Positions 56,729 to 64,000 of a stretch of DNA of 64,000 nucleotides are shown here, one piece after another. Each line of letters begins with the position of its first letter. Position 1 is the stretch's first letter. The position numbers and the translations under genes are program-made. Location of the stretch: NCBI GenBank assembly GCA_013285505.1, contig CP053450.1, forward strand, positions 852,796 to 916,795. The letters run 5' to 3'. Below the pieces are notes generated by a model. The model was not told where the DNA came from. It ran no database searches and saw only the letters and a list, made by a program, of their open reading frames with translations. Source of the stretch: Planctomycetota bacterium (GTDB taxonomy: Bacteria; Planctomycetota; Phycisphaerae; Phycisphaerales; UBA1924).

Positions 56729-57508
56729 ATGAAAGGTGTCATCCTCGCCGGAGGCCTCGGGACGCGGCTCCGCCCGCTTACGCTGGTCACAAACAAACAC
56801 CTGCTCCCGGTCTACGACAAGCCGATGATCTACTACCCGATTGAGTGTCTGCTCAACGCGGGGATCACCGACATCCTCATCGTCACCGGCGGCGAGCACG
56901 CCGGCGACTTCCTCAAGCTGCTCAAGAACGGCAAGGACCTGGGCATCGGCCACCTCGAGTACGCCTACCAGGAGGGCGAGGGCGGCATCGCCGAGGCCCT
57001 GAAGCTCGCGCAGGACTTTGCGGACGGCGAGAAGATCTGCGTGATCCTCGGCGACAACATCATCGAGCAGAACATCCGCAAGGCCGCGGGCGAGTTCTTC
57101 ACCCAGCGGTCCGGCGCCAAGATCCTGCTCAAGGAGGTCCCCGATCCGCAGCGGTTCGGCGTTGTGCGATTCGAGGGTGAGGGCGACGACCGGCGCGTCG
57201 CCGAGATCATCGAGAAGCCCGCCGACCCGCCGAGCAACTGCGCGGTCACCGGCATCTACTTCTACGACGCCGACGTCTTCGAGGTCTGCCAGGGCCTCAA
57301 GCCCAGCGGCCGCGGCGAGCTCGAAATCACCGATGTCAACAACTACTACCTGCAACGCGGCGACCTGACCCACGACATCCTCGACGGCTGGTGGACCGAC
57401 GCGGGCACGTTCGAGAGCCTCTTCCGCGCCAGCGAGTACATCGCCCGCGGCGGGGCCAACCACGCCGACCAGCCGGTCAAGAAGCAGATCGCCGAAGCCG
57501 CGAGCTAG
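56729..57508 (+). CDS. rmlA: Glucose-1-phosphate thymidylyltransferase
   Basis: Makes dTDP-glucose from dTTP and glucose-1-phosphate, first step to dTDP-L-rhamnose. Signature ILAGGLGTRLRPLTLVTNKH, then YDKPMIYYPIE, YQEGEGGIAEAL, VILGDNI, IIEKPADPPSN, VTGIYFYD and WWTDAGT. 259 aa is the short form of the family. ATG 56729 follows GGAGGGAG. It opens a plus-strand rml operon with gaps of 29, 51 and 55 nt. Confidence 0.92.
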   Translation: MKGVILAGGLGTRLRPLTLVTNKHLLPVYDKPMIYYPIECLLNAGITDILIVTGGEHAGDFLKLLKNGKDLGIGHLEYAYQEGEGGIAEALKLAQDFADGEKICVILGDNIIEQNIRKAAGEFFTQRSGAKILLKEVPDPQRFGVVRFEGEGDDRRVAEIIEKPADPPSNCAVTGIYFYDADVFEVCQGLKPSGRGELEITDVNNYYLQRGDLTHDILDGWWTDAGTFESLFRASEYIARGGANHADQPVKKQIAEAAS

Positions 57509-57537
57509 GCACACGCCCCAGCGCGAGAGGACGACGC

Positions 57538-58032
57538 TTGAAGGTCACCGCCCCAACGACTCACAACGGCCCGCTCCCCGACGCGTTTGCTCGCGCAACG
57601 GAGCTCAGCGAGCCGCTCTTTGTTCCTGCACAGTTCTTCACCGACGACCGCGGCTGGTCGCTGATGAACCAGATGCAGGGCGTGCTCGCGCCGCAGGGCC
57701 AGGTCAATTTCTCCGTCCAGTACCCGGGCGTGATCAAGGCGTGGCACCGCCACCACAAGCAGACCGATTTCTGGATGTGTCTGCTCGGTCACCTCAAGGT
57801 CGGCGTGCACGATCAGGACGCGGGCCGGAGCTGGTCGCTGGTGATCGGCGAGAAGCGGCCGGGCACCGTGGTCATCCCGCCGCCGCTGTGGCACGGGGCC
57901 GCGACCGTGGGGCAGACCCCCGCGGGGCTGCTCTACTACGTCACCCACGCCTACGACCCCGCGGCCCCCGATGAAGACCGCTGCGCCCACGACGCCTTCG
58001 CCGGCTTCCCGTGGCACGTCGAACACAAGTGA
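57538..58032 (+). CDS. RmlC-like cupin, probable dTDP-sugar epimerase
   Basis: 164-aa single cupin. YPGVIKAWHRHHKQTDFWMCLLGHLKVGVHD holds the cupin His cluster and resembles short dTDP-4-dehydrorhamnose 3,5-epimerase-like proteins; GTVVIPPPLWHGAATVG is the second cupin motif. Position between rmlA and rmlD supports the RmlC step, but classical RmlC has RGxHxQ and is longer, so it could be another sugar isomerase. TTG 57538 is chosen for GAGAGGA upstream. Confidence 0.78.
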   Translation: MKVTAPTTHNGPLPDAFARATELSEPLFVPAQFFTDDRGWSLMNQMQGVLAPQGQVNFSVQYPGVIKAWHRHHKQTDFWMCLLGHLKVGVHDQDAGRSWSLVIGEKRPGTVVIPPPLWHGAATVGQTPAGLLYYVTHAYDPAAPDEDRCAHDAFAGFPWHVEHK

Positions 58033-58083
58033 CCAGACACGGCCCGCGACAGACGAACCCCAACGACCGAGGTTGATCCGAAC

Positions 58084-58953
58084 GTGCGTCCCGATCGTGT
58101 GCTCATCCTCGGCTCCCGCGGCATGCTCGGCAGGGCGTGGACGGGCCTGCTCACGGCTCACGGCATCCCGTACGACGTGCTCGGCCGCGACCGACTCGAT
58201 CTTGAGGATCTCGACGCCGCGCGATCGGTTGATGTCGCGTCCTACTCGCACCTGATCAACTGCGCCGCGTGGACCGCGGTCGATGACGCCGAGACCGAGT
58301 ACGACCGCGCACACACCGCCAACGCCGAGGCGGTGGGCGTGCTGGCCCGGCGGTGCGCCGAAGCCGACACCCGCTTTGTGACCTACTCGACGGATTATGT
58401 CTTCAGCGGCGTCGCCGAGTCGCCCTACCGGACCGACCATCCCCGCGAACCGGTCAACGCCTACGGCCGCTCCAAGGCCGCGGGGGAGGTCTTGCTCGAG
58501 CAACTCGGCGCGGCCGGGGCACCGTGGCTGTGCATCCGCACGAGCTGGGTCTATGCGCCCTGGGGCAGAAACTTCGTGCGGACCATCGCCAACGCGGCGC
58601 GGACGCGCCCGGAGCTCCGCGTGGTGGACGACCAGCGGGGGCGGCCGACGTCCGCCGAGGGGCTCGCCCGGACGAGCCTCGGGCTGCTCCTGGCCGACGC
58701 GACCGGCTTCGCCCACGCGACCGACGGCGACGAGTGTTCGTGGTTTGAGTTTGCCTGCGAGATCGTGCGGCTCGCGCGAACCGGGGCTGAACCCGCGGCG
58801 GTACTCCCGTGCGGCTCCGATGAGTATCCCCGGCCGGCCCCGCGTCCGGCCTACAGCGTGCTCGACATCTCCCGAACCGAGGCCCTGATCGGGCCGATGA
58901 CCCCCTGGCAGGTCGCGTTGGCCGACGTGATGCGTCGGCTCGACCCGCCATGA
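58084..58953 (+). CDS. rmlD: dTDP-4-dehydrorhamnose reductase
   Basis: Last step of dTDP-L-rhamnose synthesis (reduction at C4). The NAD(P) motif is ILGSRGMLGRAW; NCAAWTAVDDAE, STDYVFSG and the active site NAYGRSKAAGE (YxxxK) follow, then RTSWVYAPWGRNFV and DDQRGRPT. 289 aa is family length. GTG 58084 has GAGG upstream. Confidence 0.93.
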   Translation: MRPDRVLILGSRGMLGRAWTGLLTAHGIPYDVLGRDRLDLEDLDAARSVDVASYSHLINCAAWTAVDDAETEYDRAHTANAEAVGVLARRCAEADTRFVTYSTDYVFSGVAESPYRTDHPREPVNAYGRSKAAGEVLLEQLGAAGAPWLCIRTSWVYAPWGRNFVRTIANAARTRPELRVVDDQRGRPTSAEGLARTSLGLLLADATGFAHATDGDECSWFEFACEIVRLARTGAEPAAVLPCGSDEYPRPAPRPAYSVLDISRTEALIGPMTPWQVALADVMRRLDPP

Positions 58954-59008
58954 CCGCTCACCCCGGCCGCCCGATGCCGCGGCCGCACCACGACGAGGAC
59001 AGACAGCG

Positions 59009-60043
59009 ATGAACACCATTCTGGTCACCGGCGGCGCGGGCTTCATCGGCGCCAATTTCGTGCACTTCGTGCTGTCCAATCGCGCGGACTGCCGCGTCAT
59101 CAACGCCGACGTGCTGACCTACTCGGGCAACCTCGAGAACCTGTGCGATGTCGAGAGCGATCCGCGCTACCGGTTCGTCAGGGCCGATATCTGCGACAGC
59201 GCCGCGATGGCGCCCCTCGTCGAGGAGGCCGACGCCATTGTGCACATGGCCGCCGAGAGCCACGTCGATCGCTCGATCCTCGACTCCGAGCCCTTCATCC
59301 GCACCAACGTGCTGGGAACGCAGAACCTGCTCGACACGGTCCGCAAGGCCCCAGGAGGCCCGCGCCGGTTCGTCTACGTCTCCACCGACGAGGTCTACGG
59401 CTCGCTGCCATTGGACGACAAAAGCGCCCTGTTCACCGAAGAGACCCCCCTCGCGGCCAATAGCCCCTACGCCGCGAGCAAGGCGGCGGGCGATCTGCTC
59501 GTCCGCGCCGCCCACCACACGTTCGGCATGGAGACGCTCACCACCCGGTGCAGCAACAACTTCGGGCCGTACCAGTTCCCCGAGAAGGTCATCCCGCTGT
59601 TTGTGGCCAACCTCATCGAGGGCAAGAAGGTCCCGCTCTACGGCGACGGGCTCAACGTCCGCGATTGGCTCCACGTCGACGACCACTGCGAGGCGATCCT
59701 GACGGTGCTCGAGAAGGGCACCGCCGGCGAGGTCTACAACGTGGGCGGCAACAACGAACGCTCCAATGTCGAACTCACCCACGCCATCCTCGAGCTCATG
59801 GGGCACGGCGAGGAGATGATCGAGCGGGTGAAGGACCGCCCCGGGCACGACCGGCGGTACGCGATCGACGCGACCAAGATCGACCGGGAACTCGGGTGGA
59901 AGCCCTCGCGATCGGCCTGGCCTCGCGCGCTCGCCGAGACCGTTCGGTGGTATCAGGACAACACCGAGTGGTGGCAGCGCGTCCGCACCGGTGCCTACCG
60001 CGACTACTACGAGCGGCAGTACGGCAGCACCGCCTCGGCCTGA
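59009..60043 (+). CDS. rmlB: dTDP-glucose 4,6-dehydratase
   Basis: Second step of the pathway. Rossmann motif VTGGAGFIGANFV, AAESHVDRSI, STDEVYG with the catalytic Asp-Glu, active site YAASKAAGD (YxxxK), RCSNNFGPYQFPEK and GDGLNVRDWLHVDDH. 344 aa. ATG 59009 is preceded by GAGGACAGACAGCG. It closes the rml operon, which has all four activities if the cupin is the epimerase. Confidence 0.95.
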   Translation: MNTILVTGGAGFIGANFVHFVLSNRADCRVINADVLTYSGNLENLCDVESDPRYRFVRADICDSAAMAPLVEEADAIVHMAAESHVDRSILDSEPFIRTNVLGTQNLLDTVRKAPGGPRRFVYVSTDEVYGSLPLDDKSALFTEETPLAANSPYAASKAAGDLLVRAAHHTFGMETLTTRCSNNFGPYQFPEKVIPLFVANLIEGKKVPLYGDGLNVRDWLHVDDHCEAILTVLEKGTAGEVYNVGGNNERSNVELTHAILELMGHGEEMIERVKDRPGHDRRYAIDATKIDRELGWKPSRSAWPRALAETVRWYQDNTEWWQRVRTGAYRDYYERQYGSTASA

Positions 60044-60087
60044 CGCCGGCCGGATCGGGCCCCGCCGGCCTGTCCCCTCAACGACAA

Positions 60088-60117
60088 CGAGGGGAACGGC
60101 ATCCGCCGCTCCCCTCG
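60088..60117. terminator. Hairpin between rmlB and the first thioester-like gene
   Basis: CGAGGGGAACGGC and GCCGCTCCCCTCG pair with one mismatch around ATCC. There is no T-run on either side, so it is a weak or bidirectional terminator for the two convergent genes. Confidence 0.5.
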
Positions 60118-60160
60118 AAGAGTGTCGTGTGTGAGATCGGCCCGTGGGCCGGGTCGGCGA

Positions 60161-60838
60161 TCAGCCCTCGCGGCGGCGGCGGGCCGCCATGCCCGCCAGG
60201 CCGAGGCCGGCCATCGCGGCCGCACCCGGCAGGGGCACCACCTGCATGCCGAGCTGGTCCTGGTACTGCGTGTTGCTGTACGCGATGACGGTGGGGGTCT
60301 TGTCGCCCTGCGTGTCGTTGGCAAAGCCGGTGTACAGGTTGAAGTGGGTGCTGTTCAGCCCTGAGATCTGCACCTTGCCGCCGCTGAAGTTCATGCCCTG
60401 GTCGAAGTCGTAGACGATCTCCCAGATCGCGGCCTGGAACGCCGCGGCCTTCTGGCCGGTGTTGACGTCGGCACCGCCGTTGGTCGCGTTGAAGAGGCGG
60501 TAGATCGCCTCGGCCTTGGCCGTGCCCATCGGGCCGCTCGACGGGGCGTCGGCAACGTTCACGATCTCGTAGACGCCGGAGTGCGCCCACTGGGTCAGCT
60601 CGGTGCAGTAGGTCTTGAACGAGTCGCCGTTGATCGAGTGGCTCAGCTGGCCGGCCCAGAGGGTCTTGTTGTGCCCGCCATCGGCGAAGCTCAGCCCGCC
60701 CGAGAGCGAGACGCCGACGTTGTGGCCCAGGTTGCCGCTGATGCCGTCGAAGTTGAGGGTCACCTGGTCTGCCGAGGCGGTCGAGGTGATCGAGGCCAGG
60801 GAGAGGAGGAGACACGAAGCCTTGAACATACGGTTCAT
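60161..60838 (-). CDS. Secreted thioester-domain-like protein with PEP-CTERM-like tail (1)
   Basis: 225 aa. Signal peptide MNRMFKASCLLLSLASITSTASA, then a mature domain with a single cysteine, C78 in FKTYCTELTQ. FQAAIWEIVYD (Q135, W139) and YQDQL (Q193, D194) follow. These match the three motifs described for bacterial thioester domains ([YFL]C followed by two residues; xQxxIW; Q followed by S/T/D), in which Cys and the last Gln form an internal thioester. The tail VPLPGAAAMAGLGLAGMAARRRR is the sorting signal type. ATG 60838 has AAAGGA 8 nt upstream. It is the last of three tandem paralogue-like genes. The thioester itself is inference. Confidence 0.75.
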   Translation of the reverse strand: MNRMFKASCLLLSLASITSTASADQVTLNFDGISGNLGHNVGVSLSGGLSFADGGHNKTLWAGQLSHSINGDSFKTYCTELTQWAHSGVYEIVNVADAPSSGPMGTAKAEAIYRLFNATNGGADVNTGQKAAAFQAAIWEIVYDFDQGMNFSGGKVQISGLNSTHFNLYTGFANDTQGDKTPTVIAYSNTQYQDQLGMQVVPLPGAAAMAGLGLAGMAARRRREG

Positions 60839-61081
60839 GTATTTGGTCCTTTGCGTTCTGGTGAGAGCGATGGTGGGTCGGCCCACGTGGCTACACCATG
60901 CCGCAGAGCGGCGTGTGATTCCACGTCCGCTGCGAGATACACGCGCAGGTTCGGCTTCTCGGAACAGCGGCGCCGTCCCATAGCGCGAGAGAAAGGCTGT
61001 CGATGGTCCGGATCGGTCGGGCGCGGCAGGACGGGGGCCGTCGGGGTTACTCCGCGGCGTCGCACTGTCCGGACCGCATCT
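60839..61081 (-). promoter_or_regulatory. Upstream region of the first thioester-like gene
   Basis: About 240 bp without a gene between this gene and the terminator of the next one. It is GC-rich and has no clear -10/-35 pair; AAAGGA near 60846-60851 is the ribosome site. Confidence 0.3.
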
Positions 61082-61117
61082 AAAAAAGACAGCCGGGTGA
61101 CTCACGTCACCCGGCTG
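61082..61117 (-). terminator. Rho-independent terminator of the second thioester-like gene
   Basis: Perfect 11-bp stem CAGCCGGGTGA (61090-61100) and TCACCCGGCTG (61107-61117); on the minus strand it is followed by TCTTTTTTA. Confidence 0.92.
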
Positions 61118-61183
61118 CGATGGGATCAGATTGTCTCGCGTTCGCCGAGGGCCTCAGGCTCTCGTTCGATCGCGGGCCGGGTC

Positions 61184-61861
61184 TCAGGCCCGGCGGCGGC
61201 GAGCCGCGGCCAAGCCGAGCAGGCCGACCGAGGCGAGGCCGGCGCCCGAGGGCAGCGGGATGATGACCAGCATGTCCTGGCCGCCGTAGGCGTCATCGCC
61301 GTTGTGGCCGACGCTGTAGATGTTCATCACGCGGACGTTGTGGAGGCCGCTCTGCGCGCCGCCGGCGTCAGCCTGCGTGGTCATGGTGTCAAACATGGCA
61401 TCGGTGAACGTGCCGTTCTGCCAGTTGTCGTTGCTCGGGATCGCGAAGCGGTCCCAGATGTAGCGCTGCAGGAGTTCACGGGTCTGCTGGTCCGTGAACC
61501 CGCTGAACGCCGCGTCCAGAGCCCTGATCGCGGCCGCGCCGCCGGTCGCGAACTCCTTGTACAGCCAAGCCACGCGGCGACCCGCCTGCGTGTTGAGCGC
61601 CAGGTTGCCGTTGCCACCGTTGTCGCGCACCTGGTCAGAGATCAGGTACTCGTAGGTGGTGCCGTAGCCGAAGTGCTCGAGCGTTTCGACGCAGAACGTG
61701 ACGTAATCGCCCGTCGGATTGCTGTACCCGTTGGCCCCAAGATCGGCGGTGAAGCCGTCCTCGTTATCAGAGCCGTCAGTGTTGTAGAACCTGACCTGGG
61801 GGCCGGCCATCGCGCTGCCCGCGAGGCACCCGACCGCCAGTACACCGAGAATCTTCTTCAT
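61184..61861 (-). CDS. Secreted thioester-domain-like protein with PEP-CTERM-like tail (2)
   Basis: 225 aa. Signal peptide MKKILGVLAVGCLAGSAMA; the mature part starts GPQVRFYNTDG and has one cysteine, C57 in YVTFCVETLE. LLQRYIWDRF (Q132, W136) and GQDMLVI (Q195, D196) complete the thioester-like motif set. The tail IPLPSGAGLASVGLLGLAAARRRR follows directly after the Gln motif. Closely related to the next gene upstream (same order of motifs, DGFxADLGA, YGTxYEY). ATG 61861 has GGGAG upstream. Own terminator and a repeat-rich upstream region suggest an independently controlled unit. Confidence 0.77.
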   Translation of the reverse strand: MKKILGVLAVGCLAGSAMAGPQVRFYNTDGSDNEDGFTADLGANGYSNPTGDYVTFCVETLEHFGYGTTYEYLISDQVRDNGGNGNLALNTQAGRRVAWLYKEFATGGAAAIRALDAAFSGFTDQQTRELLQRYIWDRFAIPSNDNWQNGTFTDAMFDTMTTQADAGGAQSGLHNVRVMNIYSVGHNGDDAYGGQDMLVIIPLPSGAGLASVGLLGLAAARRRRA

Positions 61862-61976
61862 CTCACTGTCTCCCAATCTCGTCCGATCGGACGCAAACAC
61901 AGCACGTTCGATACGTCCCACCTGTCGTTTTCCTTGCTGCAGCCCAGCGCTGTTGCGTAGGAATACCAATTCTGTC

Positions 61977-62067
61977 CCGAAATTCGGACCATGTCAATAG
62001 ATTTCGGACGTCATTCGTGTAGAAAAACGCCGTCGGTCGGAATTTGGGCAACCTGTGTGTCCGAAAT
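61977..62067. promoter_or_regulatory. Cluster of CCGAAAT motifs upstream of the second thioester-like gene
   Basis: The palindrome CCGAAATTCGG at 61977-61987 is followed by ATTTCGGAC at 62001-62009, TCGGAATTT at 62037-62045 and GTCCGAAAT at 62059-62067. Four related half-sites within 91 bp, 116 bp or more upstream of the start codon, look like operators for a dimeric regulator. The regulator is unknown. Confidence 0.5.
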
Positions 62068-62139
62068 AACTCCCGGGTCGGCCAACGAGATGGTTATGGG
62101 ACGTTCTGTACCCGGACCGGCGTGGCACGCGCAACGAAA

Positions 62140-62166
62140 GAGCACCGGCACGGGGTGCCGGTGCTC
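62140..62166 (-). terminator. Terminator of the third thioester-like gene
   Basis: Perfect 12-bp stem GAGCACCGGCAC (62140-62151) and GTGCCGGTGCTC (62155-62166) with a GGG loop; on the minus strand TTTCGTTG follows, a weak T-tail. Confidence 0.75.
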
Positions 62167-62210
62167 GGTGCGTGATTTGGGATCGGGCCGTCGAAGAGCC
62201 GACTCGGGCC

Positions 62211-62867
62211 TCAGGCCATGCGGCGGCGGCGGCCAGCAGCGACCATGCCGAACAGACCCATACCCGCCAGGCCCGCAGTCGAGGGGAGCGGGATGATCAT
62301 CAGCATGTCCTGACGAGCACCCGTCTCGGTGTCGGCATCGTCCCAGACGTTCATGACCCGGACGTTGCCGAGATCGCTCCAGACGCCGGACGCCGCGCTG
62401 AAGAGCTGGTTGATGCGGGTCTGGGTGAACGTCCCGTTGGTGTTCCCGCCGTAGAGCTTGTTCCAGATCGTCCGCTGCACGAGCTCGCGGTACTCGCTCG
62501 CCGTGAATCCGTTGATGCCCGAGAGGGCCTGGATGCCGGCCTCGCCCTGGTTGGCGAAGGTGGTGAAGATGTAGGCGATCGCGTAGCCGGTCGCGCTCTG
62601 CAGGCTGAGCGGGCCCGATCCGCCCCGGTTCATGATCGAGGTCGAGACGTTGTACTCGTACTTGGTGCCGTAGCTGAACGTCTCCTGCGTCTCGGCGCAG
62701 AACGTCACGAATTCGTACGATCCATCCGCCCCGAGGTCGGCCCGGAAGCCGTCGTTCCCGTTGCTGTTGTTGTCGGTGTCCGCAAACCGCACCTGGGGTG
62801 CCGCGCTCGCCGCCGAGACCATCGTCGCAGCCAGAACCGCGGCCGCTATCGCTGTTGTTCTCTTCAT
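62211..62867 (-). CDS. Secreted thioester-domain-like protein with PEP-CTERM-like tail (3)
   Basis: 218 aa. Signal peptide MKRTTAIAAAVLAATMVSAASA; mature part starts APQVRFADTD and contains the only cysteine, C57 in FVTFCAETQE. LVQRTIWNKL (Q131, W135) and RQDMLMI (Q186, D187) follow, then the tail IPLPSTAGLAGMGLFGMVAAGRRRR. It is a clear paralogue of the gene at 61184. ATG 62867 has GGAGG in a GAGAGA-rich leader. Family and motif assignment are from pattern only. Confidence 0.77.
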   Translation of the reverse strand: MKRTTAIAAAVLAATMVSAASAAPQVRFADTDNNSNGNDGFRADLGADGSYEFVTFCAETQETFSYGTKYEYNVSTSIMNRGGSGPLSLQSATGYAIAYIFTTFANQGEAGIQALSGINGFTASEYRELVQRTIWNKLYGGNTNGTFTQTRINQLFSAASGVWSDLGNVRVMNVWDDADTETGARQDMLMIIPLPSTAGLAGMGLFGMVAAGRRRRMA

Positions 62868-63226
62868 CACTCTCTCTCCTCCCGCAAACAGTTTGGCATA
62901 TGTATGGCGTCCAACGTCTGCGCCATCACACAGTCCAGTCATTCTACTTGGAAGAGACTGGGGAGAACAATAGTGGCTGGTCATAAATCCTTGTATTACA
63001 GCACTTTATGTGTGATCGGACCCGGGTTTTCCGACTTCTCGGACGTGACCGCGCACCCAATGGTCGTCACCTGCGCCGGGGCCTGGCGAAGATGTGATGA
63101 CTGGTTTGAGACCTGCATTGGTCGATCGCGCCGGCGAGCCGGGGCGATTCGGCGGGCGGGGCCGCCGCCGAGCGGGGTTCCGTGCCGTGCGGCCCCGGCG
63201 CGAGCGCCCGCCGCTCCGACGCCGCG
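62868..63226 (-). promoter_or_regulatory. Upstream region of the third thioester-like gene
   Basis: 359 bp without a gene. 62895-63015 is A/T-rich (GGTCATAAATCCTTGTATTACAG and GGCATATGTATGG), the probable promoter area. The CCGAAAT cluster of the neighbouring unit is not repeated here. Nothing is seen in 63060-63226 except the end of the TPR gene's downstream region. Confidence 0.35.
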
Positions 63227-64000
63227 TCAGCCTTCGAGGGCGGCGCGGACCCGGGCCAGTCGCTCGGCGAGGGCGGGGTTGGGCGCCTGCACCCGACGGA
63301 GCATCGATCGGGCCTCATCGAGATTGCCGACAGCGAGTTGGGCCTCTGCCATGCCCACCAACGCGTAGTTGTACGCGGGGTCCGCCGCGAGCGCCTCGCG
63401 GAAGATGGCCACAGCACCCTCGGCATCCCCCGTCCGCAGCAGGGCGGTGCCGAGCGTGTCCAGGTACGCCACCAACTGCTCAGCGGGGGCACCCGCCTCG
63501 CGGAGCACCCCGACCGCGTGCTCGATGAAGCCGAGCGCCTCCTCGTCGTTCCCCTCGCCCTCAAGGAGCAGGTAGGCGAGGTTGTTGAGCGTGTCCGGGT
63601 CGTTCGGGTCGAGCTGCGCGGCCCGGCGATACACCCCGACGGCTTCATCGGCGCGACCGAGCAGCGACAGGCACGCGCCCCGGAGCCGCAGGAGACGGGA
63701 CTGAACCTGTTCGTCGTCCGCCTCGGGGCTGGCCAACTGCATCACGTGATCGAGGCCGGCGAGGTCGCCGGCGTCCAGCGCGAGAGAGTACCAGGCGGTC
63801 GCGAGCGTCAGCCGCAGGCGGTCGTCGTCCGGCGAGACTCGCTCGGCGGCCGACTCCAGCCACGCGCGGCGGGCGTCGAGGTCCGCGATCCGCTCGCCGA
63901 GCACGATGGCGTCTCGGGTCCACGCCCGGTCCTCCGCGTCCACGCTCCACACCACCTCGGAGGCCTCGCCGATGGCCCCGGCTTCTACCGCCGCCCGGAC
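63227..64000 (-). CDS. TPR protein, 5' end beyond the window
   Basis: 257 residues of a longer protein; the frame is open at the right edge. Tetratricopeptide-type helix pairs are visible: LLRLRGACLSLLGRADEAVGVYRRAAQLDPNDPDTLNNLAYLLL, LVAYLDTLGTALLRTGDAEGAVAIFREALAADPAYNYALVGMAEAQLAVGNLDEA. TPRs mediate protein contacts; partner and full function cannot be told. An internal GTG at 63955 is not a convincing start because coding continues upstream. Confidence 0.8.
   Translation of the reverse strand, partial: VRAAVEAGAIGEASEVVWSVDAEDRAWTRDAIVLGERIADLDARRAWLESAAERVSPDDDRLRLTLATAWYSLALDAGDLAGLDHVMQLASPEADDEQVQSRLLRLRGACLSLLGRADEAVGVYRRAAQLDPNDPDTLNNLAYLLLEGEGNDEEALGFIEHAVGVLREAGAPAEQLVAYLDTLGTALLRTGDAEGAVAIFREALAADPAYNYALVGMAEAQLAVGNLDEARSMLRRVQAPNPALAERLARVRAALEG

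Overview
The window is GC-rich chromosomal DNA from a planctomycete, most likely class Phycisphaerae (inference). Evidence seen directly: a 3,142-residue surface protein with the planctomycete LEPR-XLL N-terminus, several secreted proteins ending in PxPG-hydrophobic-RRRR (PEP-CTERM-like) tails, a Zn-ribbon protein with the CxxCGYDLR motif, an ASPIC/UnbV-FG-GAP protein, PA14 and fibro-slime domain proteins, and short multi-gene operons interspersed with single genes.

Layout. 1-7116: the 3' part of a complex I operon (nuoJ, K, L, M, N) with extended NuoJ and His-rich NuoL/NuoN. 7204-9556: a membrane protein and the bifunctional chorismate mutase/prephenate dehydratase. 10041-19469: the giant LEPR-XLL beta-helix protein. 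19570-23574 (minus): an ASPIC/UnbV protein, a coiled-coil protein and RNase III. 23841-30796 (plus): rpmH, an OPT transporter with a membrane partner, a tandem thioredoxin-fold protein and a PA14/beta-propeller protein. 30922-43031 (minus): SDR oxidoreductase, a stand-alone nuoB, a double-ACT protein, YihY/BrkB, a pseudouridine synthase, a gluzincin-TPR protein with a LolA-like partner, ruvX, a Zn-ribbon protein, a mannose-1-P guanylyltransferase and ruvA. 43208-54918 (plus): a soluble CapD-like enzyme, dut, a PEP-CTERM-like protein, a VIT-VWA protein, an OmpR-type response regulator/histidine kinase pair, tRNA-Ile(GAT), DUF502, hpf, ptsN and ptsH. 55072-60043: a fibro-slime protein, a small lipoprotein and a dTDP-rhamnose cluster (rmlA, rmlC-like, rmlD, rmlB). 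60161-62867 (minus): three secreted proteins with PEP-CTERM-like tails, each carrying one mature cysteine and motifs that resemble thioester (TED) adhesin domains. The window closes inside a TPR protein.

Cell-surface functions dominate the accessory part: nucleotide-sugar enzymes (manC-like, capD-like, rml) lie near secreted and anchored proteins. The three thioester-like proteins beside the rhamnose genes are the best candidate for an undescribed surface-attachment system.

Quality warning. At least eight genes, including nuoM, are interrupted by frameshifts. Most are explained by one extra G or C in a short G/C run. This looks like systematic sequence or assembly error rather than gene decay, so I annotate the genes as whole CDSs and mark the break points. 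A 34-bp perfect inverted repeat at the end of the ASPIC/UnbV gene is separate: its 41-bp loop encodes the expected C-terminus only if it is flipped.
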